Source: Dryas octopetala
Taxonomy: Eukaryota; Streptophyta; Magnoliopsida; Rosales; Rosaceae
Direction of reading: 5' to 3'
Length of the DNA stretch: 64,000 bases
Assembly (NCBI GenBank): GCA_963921425.1
Contig: OY992833.1
Span: forward strand, 4,156,501-4,220,500
Shown: positions 56,550-64,000 of the stretch, piece after piece
How the letters are laid out: every line of letters begins with the position of its first letter
Position numbering within the stretch: position 1 is the stretch's first letter
The notes under the pieces: generated by a model
What the model saw: only the letters and a program-made list of their open reading frames with translations
Told to the model about the DNA's origin: nothing
Database searches by the model: none
Position numbers and translations under genes: made by a program

Positions 56550-59500
56550 TCAAGCTGGAGCATAAATGTCACCAAGGTCCAACTTGCTCAGTGTGTGCTG
56601 AAATACTCGGCTTGAAACTGCTTTCGTCAAGATATCTGCCAACTGATCTTCTGACTTTACAAACGGACACTGAAGTGTCTTGTTTTCTAATTTCTCTTTG
56701 ATGAAATGCCTATCCACTTCAACATGTTTAGTTCGATCATGTTGAACTGGATTATGAGCAATATTAATGGCCGCAATATTATCGCAATATAATTTCATGG
56801 GTTTTTAAGGCTTAAAACCTAACTCTGTTAGAACATGCTTAATCCATAACAACTCACAAACACCATGTGCCATACCTCTATATTCTGCCTCCGCACTCGA
56901 TCTTGAAACAACATTTTGTTTCTTACTACGCCAAGTAACAAGGTTACCTCCTACAAAAGTAAAGTAACCTGAAGTGGATCGCTTGTCTGTTTGGGACCCA
57001 GCCCAATCTGCATCTGTATACCCAATTACATCCAGATGTCCTTGCTTCGAATACATTAACCCTTTACCAGGAGTTGATTTCAAATATCTCAAGATGCGAT
57101 TCACTGCATCTCTATGAATTTCGCTTGGGGAGTGCATAAATTGGCTTACAACACTCACAGCATATGCAATGTCCGGTCTCGTATGTTCCAAATAAATTAA
57201 CCTCCCAACTAGGCGCTGGTATTGCTCCTTGTTAGTTGGTTTATGATTAGTACACTCACCAAGCTTGTGATTTTCCTGCATAGGTGTATTAACAGGTTTA
57301 CACCCCAGCATCCCTGTTTCAGTTAATAAATCCATAACATATTTTCGTTGAGACAAGAAGATACCTTGCTGTGATCTAGATACTTCTATCCCAAGAAAAT
57401 ACTTAAGTGTACCAAGATCTTTCATCTCAAACTCCTTAGATAAGTACTCTTGCAGTGCTTTTCTTTCGTCAGGATCATCACCTGTTACGATCATATCATT
57501 AACATATACTATCAGAGCTGTAATTTTATTTTCCCTATGCTTCAAGAACAAAGTATGATCAAAATTACTTTGTTTATATCCGAATGCCCTCATAGACTTT
57601 GTCAATCGCCCAAACCATGCTCTAGGTGATTGCTTCAGACCGTACAAAGACTTCTTTAATTTGCACACATAGTGTTTCGATTCAGAACTCATGTTACATC
57701 CAGGTGGAGGATCCATATAAACTTCTTCTTCCAAGTCACCATGTAAAAAAGCATTTTTGACATCGAATTGATGTAATGGCCAATCCAAGTTTGCAGCAAG
57801 TGATATCAGGATTCGTACAGTATTGATTTTTGCTACTGGCGCAAACGTCTCTTGATAATCCACTCCATATCTCTGAGTATACCCTTTTGCCACCAATCGA
57901 GCTTTGTACCGTTCGATTGATCCATCTGCCTTTAACTTAATTGTATAAATCCATCTACAACCCACAGTTCATTTGCCACTTGGGAGAGGAACAAGTTTCC
58001 ATGTGGAATTCTTTTGAAGAGCTTGCATCTCATCATTCATCACTTGTTTCCAGTTTGGATCCATCAGAGCCTCTTCTACACTGCTTGGTGTAGACAAAGA
58101 ATCTAGTTGTTTGATCAACATGGCATGTGGTGCTAATAATCTGTGAGTGGAAACATGGTTGCTAATCGGGTACTTTATTTTAGCTTTGGGATCTGCTTCG
58201 TATTGAATCTTCGGGACATCACGATTCTTACGAATAGGTAATTGGTATGGTTGTAGATGTACCTCATTAGATGGATCGTCTGAAAACAAATCAGTTAAAT
58301 ATAAATCTTCAACATCAATGGTCTGGGATGTTACCTGGGTTGTAGTTTCAGAAGACACCTCGAAGGATAATTGGTTAAATGGTACAGAAGCTTCAGAAAC
58401 GGGCATCAATGCATCATTCTTCTCCCCCTGACCGGGTGACGGGGTTGTTGGTGAGGAGACCAACGACGACCGGTCATTAAGACTTTCATGCGCAGTTTCT
58501 GAAGTGGTACCTGACGAGCCGATTAGTGCATCCTAAACTGTCGAATGACATAACGACTCCAAAGTAACAAATCCTTCCGAGTCGAATTGATCATCAATAG
58601 TATCCGAACTCGCCTGTGCCTGAACTCCCCCAGAAAAATACATTTCTTCTTCTCGAAAAACCACATCCATAGTGATGTAGAGCTTCTGAGTAGGTGGATG
58701 ATAGCAACGATACCCTTTTTGATGTTGGGCATAGCCAATAAACACACACTTAAGTGCTCGAGGCTCCAACTTGTTGCGCTGATGTGTATAAAGGTGAACA
58801 AAAGTTACACATCCAAAGACTCGTGGCTCCAAATTGGGAGTGGAATGAAGAGCACAAAACTGACGAAGGGCTTGTAATGGCGTTTGGAAGTTCAAGACAC
58901 TGGAGGGAACCCGATTAATAAGATACGCAACAGAACAGACTGCTTCTCCCCAAAAAGAACGAGGCATTTGAGCATCAAACAATGAAGCTCGAACCACTTC
59001 TAACAAATGACGATTTTTGCGCTCTGCTACCCCATTTTGCTGAGGGGTATATGGACATGTTCGCTGATCTTCAATTCCATGAGCTTCTAAAAACTGACAA
59101 AGATCATGATTCACAAATTCACCCCCATTATCAGAACGAAGGATCTTAATTTTTGCATGAAATTGAGTGTCTACCATCTTGTAAAACTGTTGAAATGTGG
59201 TACACACCTCCCCTTTGGTTTTTAAGAGAGAAATACAAGTCATACGTGTGCAATCATCAATAAATGTAACAAACCAACGAGCACCAGAAGGAGTAGAAAT
59301 TGGGGCAGGACCCCAAACATCAGAATGAACAATGCAAATGGCACCGTACTTTTATTCATACTCAAAGGGAAGGAAACTCGATGGCTTTTTGCCAGTTCAC
59401 AAACATCACACTTAAAATTAAAATCTGAAAGTTTACTAAACCATGAAGGAAACAACTTTTTAAGATATCCAAAGGAGGCATGACCCACTAGTCTTGAAGG

Positions 59501-60878
59501 CTTGAGAAATCCGGGTCTCACCACTTGGTGCCAAATCCAGATAATACAGCTTGCCCCTCCAAGTACCATAACCAATTATCTTCCTTGTGAGGATGTCCTG
59601 AAAAATACAACAATTTGGCCAAAACGTTATAGTACAAGAAAGAGCATCAGTAATTTGCGCAACAGATAGCAAAATAAAATCCAAGGATGGCACAACAAGT
59701 ACTGAATCCAAGTGTAACGAATCTGTAAGGGATAAAGAACCCTCTCCAACAACATGAGAGGAACTACCGTTTGCATTGGATACTACTGACTGTGAAGATG
59801 GAGACAAAGATGTGATTTTATTCGAATCACATGTCATATGATCAGAGGCGCCTGAATCAATAATCCAAACATCACTGGTGGGTGAGGTGGAAGAAACATT
59901 CAGTGCATAACCAGTTGTACATGATGTAGCCACAGATGCAGATGCAGAAGCATGTTCATTCGATTTGTTGCCACTTACAGGGGGGATCTCTGGAGTAGCA
60001 GAGGCTTGGAGTGCCTTATGACCACTTCTTTTATTCTTAGAGTGATCCCACCAAGATGGAAAGCCAACTAATTCATAACAATGTTCACGAGTATGCTTCG
60101 AACCACCACAATGAGTGCGCTTGAAAACTGGTTTCACCCCTTGGGTTGAGGAACTCCCGTGAGATGAAGGTGGTCCCTTAGAACGTTGAGCCACCATGAC
60201 AGTAGCATTAAGAGAGGCGGTAGCACCAGTAAAATTGGCGCGTTGTTGTGCATCACGACGAACATAAGCAAAACTTTGGTCGAGATCCAGCTTAGGATCC
60301 TTGCGGAGGATTTCACTACGGACTTGATCAAATTCGGGATCCAATCCAGAAAGAAAAATATGAACTCGAAGACGGTCGAGTTTTTTCTGGTATGCATCAG
60401 TGTCAGCAGCGCACACCATAGATGGGGGGTCACGATGATCCAGTTCCTGAAAGACTCTGAAGCATGCTATAATATTTGGAAACAGGTTGGACATTCTGTT
60501 TGAGGGTGAATGCCTTCCTGTTCAATTCATAAACTTGAGATTCTTCGGATCCATCATAAAATACTTTCTTGACAGCAGCCCAAATCTCCCTGGCAGTGCG
60601 AAGACGAATAAAGCGGCCCATCAACTCCGGGGACATAGAGTCAATTAACCAACCTTTGACCCGTAGATTTTCAGTGGTCCACGCATCAAAAGTAGGAGTA
60701 GATTCGGCTAGCATAGCAATAGAGCCAGTAAGATAGCCCAACTTTCCACGGGTAGCAATTCGAATTTCCATGAGTTAAGACCAAAGTGCATAGTTGGTCT
60801 CATTGAGAATAACTCCTGTAGGCAACGCAGAATTATCATTCTGGATGGTGACAATCTATGGAACCGACGGAGTTGGAG
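56550..60878 (-). pseudogene. Copia gag-pol polyprotein gene with stops, frameshifts and lost active-site residues
   Basis: Gag: NETNYALWS, then a TAA, and the UBN2-like region to about 60430. The zinc knuckle reads RTHCGGSKHTREHC with the first Cys changed to Arg. Protease: WIIDSGASDHMTC. Integrase: CDVCELAKSH zinc part in a shifted frame (59240-59575), then RSDNGGEF and NGVAERKNRHL of the DD35E core (58533-59243). Reverse transcriptase: CRWIYTIKLKADG, QFDVKNAFLHGDL, and the catalytic YVDDM reads YVNDM (57498-57500, Asp to Asn). RNase H: SRSSAEAEYRG and KLYCDN after a TAA near 56804. Further stops lie near 58535 and 57968. It cannot supply working enzymes. Confidence 0.92.
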
Positions 60879-63800
60879 TGTAACGACCCGACCCAAATTT
60901 CACTGGAAGTTAAAATTTTTATTTGACTTTCCTTTCAAGAAGGTTTCAAGGAAGTTTAGTTTTCGCGACCTTGGAAATTTTTTTTAATTACTTTGGGAGT
61001 TTATTGAGAAATAAAATGTTTTGGATTTATTTTAGAGTTTCGTTTTAAATTAGACTTGACTCCAAAGTTGACTTTTAAAATAAAGGGGCTTTCGATTTTA
61101 ACTTCGAATCTGTTAGATAGGTTTCGAGCCCACGATTTCATAGACACGAAGCACGCGTCGATCCGAGTTACGGTTTGAGAGATATGGACGTTTGAAGTTA
61201 GGGGCAATTTCATAATTGACAAATTGGGTTTTTAAATTTAAAAATCAGATTTTTAAGTGGATTTCTCTGGAATTTTCGGGAACACTCCCTCTCCCTCCTT
61301 ATTTTCTCCCCCGCGTCTGCACCCCACACTCACTCTCACTCCTTTTCTCTTTTTCCCCCGAGCCACTCTCCCCTTCTCTTTTTCACTCACCGGCGTGGCC
61401 AGCTCCGGCCATCTTCACGGCAACCAGAGGCCGGCGATGGGTCCCTCTCCTCGTCGCCGACACCCCCTCTAGATCTCCCCACTTCTCTCTCACTCTCTCT
61501 CTCTCTTTCCTGCACCCACCCCTGCACATACAGTAGCTGCCACTGCAAGCCTCGCCACCGGCCACCCACTGTCGATCAGTCCACTGCGCGACCTTCCCTT
61601 GCCGGCGCAGAAACCACCCAGCAGCGACCCTTGGTCGCCCAGCCCCGCGTGCACAGAAATCAGCCAGAAACCCAGCTGCTGCCTCTCCCTCGATCTCGCC
61701 AAATCTCTGGCCACCTAGGCTCACCGGCGACCTCCTCATTGGCCGACCAACACAGCCCAGCCCTTCTCCTTGCCGAGCTGCCGCCGCCCCCCCCCCCCCT
61801 GCACGCGAAAACCAGCCAGGAAAACCACCTCGCGCCGCCCCTTCACTTCGTCGGTTCCGGCCACCTTCGGCCTCAATTAAACGTGTTTTCAGGTGGGTTT
61901 TTCTCCACTCTTGATAGGCCTTCCTTCCCCTAGACTTATGTTGATTTATTTCAGTAATTAGGAAATTGAAAATCTAATATTTTTAGCTATTTTGGATTCC
62001 CTTGGGTTTTCGAATTTAAAGGTTGTTTTTGATGTATTTTTTTTGGACAAATTTCAATCCTAGGAATTCCAATTTATGTATAAGATTTAAGGATAGGGTG
62101 GTTTTGAGGAAATTGATTTTTATTTGGCAAATTCGGTGTTGAAAACAACCACTTTGGGCGGCACCAGTGGCGGTCTCGATCCCCCACGATCAATCCTTGA
62201 AAATAAAATATGTTTTAGAGTGATTTCTAAGTTGGTGGCTGAACTTAGTTAGGTCCGAAGTAGTTGGAGAAGCCGAGAGGTGTTTGGACAGAAGATTGAG
62301 ACTTTACCGATACCAAACTCACACCTTAGGACGAATTTCCCGATCGAGGTATGCTTTACGTAGGTTTTCTTAAGTTTAGACAGTGTTTGGGAGTTGTGGT
62401 TGAAGTTGGTTTGAGCCAAGGAGTTCTGAAAAAGGAGGGAGTGTTTTAGGATTTATGTGAGTAAGTAATTTTAATCGTTGGTTTGTACAAGTATGGGGCG
62501 CGACGTTAGGTTCGTTCATACACACACTCTTTTTGTGGTTGAGTCGAGACTAATGATATACTTTATGGTTCTATTTATTGGTGAGACGACCGTGGGTCGA
62601 GACAATCCGGTGGAGGATCGGACCTAAGACTATCTCTGTGAGTGGATTTTCTTTTGCTTGCAAAGTTTATGGGTTTTGTGGTTTTTATATTACTTTTGAA
62701 ATTTTGAGTTAAATAATGAAATATTGATTTGAGTGAAGTCTGTTTTGCATTAATAAATATTTTAAATGGATTGAATTATATGCCATGTTGATCTAAGGGT
62801 TATTAAATAATTAAACAAATTATTTAATAGACCGTCTAAGTACCCACCGATTATTAAGTAGGTCTTTGGGACCCATCACGGCACACACATAGGCTTTGGG
62901 CCGTGTGCCGGGATGCCTCGCCCTTTGGGGGTAGTCTACGTGCACGTACGGCACTTTGGCTTGTTGTACGACGGCGATTCGACGGTACACGGGCCATTAT
63001 AAGTCCACTTGTATGACGGCGATTCGACGGTACAAGGGACACCCTAAATCCACTCGCATGACGGCGTTGCGACGGTGTGGGTGGAAGGGCAATCTAAGTG
63101 CACGTACGACACTTTGGCTTGTTGTACGACGGCGATTCGACGGTACACGAGCCACTGTAAGTCCACTTGTATGACGGCGATTCGACGGTACAAGGGACAC
63201 CCTAAATCCACTCGCATGACGGCGTTGCGACGGTGTGGGTGGAAGGGTAATCTATGCGCACGTATGACACTTTGGCTTATTGTACGACGGCGATTCGACG
63301 GTACAAGGGCCACCGTATGTCCACTTGTATGACGGCGATTCGACGGTACAAGGGACACCGTAAGTCCACTCGCATGACGGCGTTGCGACGGTGCGAGTGG
63401 AAGGTTAGGTAGACGGTCCACTTGGTGCGACGGTCTTGTACGGTACCAATGTGGAGCCTGTCAATTGGGTGCTTTATGGCCAACGTTTTTACTAAAAACT
63501 TTATTAGATAAAAATATTTTTAGTTATTTCTATCAGTTCAAGACTTAAAAGAGGTTTTAGCCGGAAATTTTATAAGATACAGCATTTCTATTACTTACCA
63601 TTATTTTCTATGTTTAAAAGGAATTTCAAGGTTGAAGTTGTTATATAAGACCTTCCTATTTGAATTATGTTGATGATGTAAGGTTTTTGTTAAGACGTGA
63701 AAGAGTTCATTACAAGAATATTTGATATATTTCTTTCTTTTGATTATTGGAAAAAGTTTCAAATGTATTTTAAAAAATTGGGGGATTTCAAAGAGTGACG

Positions 63801-64000
63801 TGAAGTTTTTGAGCTACATGTGGTTGTAAAAGGATTTTCTGAAACATAAAGTTTATTTTTATTTTCGTTTCTATTAAACTGTCCACTCACTGAGTTTGTC
63901 TCACGGTTTATCTTGTTTTGTTTTAAATTGTTCCCCCCCCCAGGTAGTAGCTTTGGTGGAGGTCGAGCCAAACACGTCGAGGCAGTTACATCCATCTCTC
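60879..64000 (+). mobile_element. Gypsy LTR, same family as 26883-34538, running off the right edge
   Basis: It starts TGTAACGACCCGACCCAAAT, the same first bases as the LTRs of the gag-only element (there on the minus strand), and shares ordered landmarks: a TAGATAGGTTTCGA-type word near 61110, a CT/proline-rich tract at 61300-61870, GGTGGAGGATCGGACC at 62609, and GTCCACTCACTGAG with GGTCGAGCC near 63880-63965. The sister LTRs continue about 350 bp past that point, so the LTR should end shortly beyond the window. It inserted into the copia gag; the expected duplicate is TGGAG (60874-60878). Confidence 0.85.
62930..63405. repeat. Higher-order tandem array in the gypsy LTR (three 158-bp units of 45+45+68)
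   Basis: GACGGCGATTCGACGG or GACGGCGTTGCGACGG occurs at 62970, 63015, 63060, 63128, 63173, 63218, 63286, 63331 and 63376. The steps are 45, 45, 68, repeated, giving a 158-bp period. The sister LTRs have the unrelated 57-bp array in the same region. Long ORFs on both strands here are by-products. Confidence 0.9.

Larger units (their letters stand above)
56359..60878 (-). mobile_element. Ty1/copia retrotransposon, decayed, 5' end cut by a gypsy LTR
   Basis: Read on the minus strand: gag, protease, integrase, reverse transcriptase, RNase H, polypurine tract GAGGGGGAG, and the 3' LTR (56542 to 56359). The order integrase before reverse transcriptase defines copia. The start of gag runs directly into TGTAACGACCCG at 60879, so the rest of gag, the leader and the 5' LTR are beyond the gypsy insertion or lost. 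The left flank is ATATA (56354-56358). Confidence 0.92.

Noticed and set aside
62854..63483. Several repetitive ORFs in the right-hand LTR
   Set aside because: By-products of the 45/45/68-bp array, present in more than one frame with no known domain.
1..64000. tRNA or rRNA genes
   Set aside because: No cloverleaf-like sequence or rRNA core was recognised; the tRNA-like words are primer binding sites of LTR elements.

Overview
The window looks like a transposon-rich stretch of a eudicot nuclear genome. It is AT-rich, genes have GT-AG introns, and there are CACTA, hAT, Mutator-like, Ty1/copia, Ty3/gypsy and non-LTR elements nested in one another. The single intact host gene is a seven-exon TPS-a type sesquiterpene synthase (44794-47634). 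The style of that gene would fit a rosid such as Rosaceae, but the sequence alone does not prove the family.

Layout. 1-7405: right part of a CACTA transposon with a decayed transposase and Ulp1-protease-like gene. 7406-10063: AT-rich spacer with one CACTA terminus. 10064-16898: a second CACTA (TSD TTC) holding a nested hAT and a CACTA end. 17282-17574: fragment of a SAICAR synthase gene. 18011-19369: hAT-like element. 19492-25757: non-coding, copia-like LTR element with 250-bp LTRs (TSD TTTAG). 26309-35497: another hAT (TSD GTAATATA), split by a young gag-only LTR element (26883-34538, TSD GAGAG, LTRs near 2.9 kb). 35763-36129: palindromic MITE. 36130-41400: promoter and first exon of a second terpene synthase copy, split by a gene-fragment-carrying CACTA (36297-41230, TSD ACC). 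41401-42095: duplicate of the CACTA-2 right end and its flank, joined to a RAPTOR exon fragment. 42559-43718: foldback Mutator-like element (TSD AAAAAGTAA). 44331-47634: intact terpene synthase with a 72-bp repeat upstream. 47744-47943: assembly gap. 48106-49304: third copy of the hAT family. 49912-54921: probable solo gypsy LTR containing a Mutator-like element and an A-tailed retroposon. 55688-56358: ORFs of an unrecognised gene cut by a decayed copia element (56359-60878). That copia is itself cut by a gypsy LTR running off the right edge.

How it fits together. Many element boundaries here were set by matching target-site duplications, so insertion order can be read. The MITE predates the duplication of the terpene synthase 5' region. 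The gene-carrying CACTA came later and hit only one copy, 31 bp before its ATG. The other copy kept an open gene with every catalytic motif. The gag-only LTR element is the youngest datable insertion, with about a dozen LTR differences by eye. The most notable items are the CACTA carrying UXS and BIM-like bHLH fragments, the duplicated block that lies beside different host-gene fragments (PUR7, RAPTOR) at its two copies, and the LTR tandem arrays that changed copy number after insertion.
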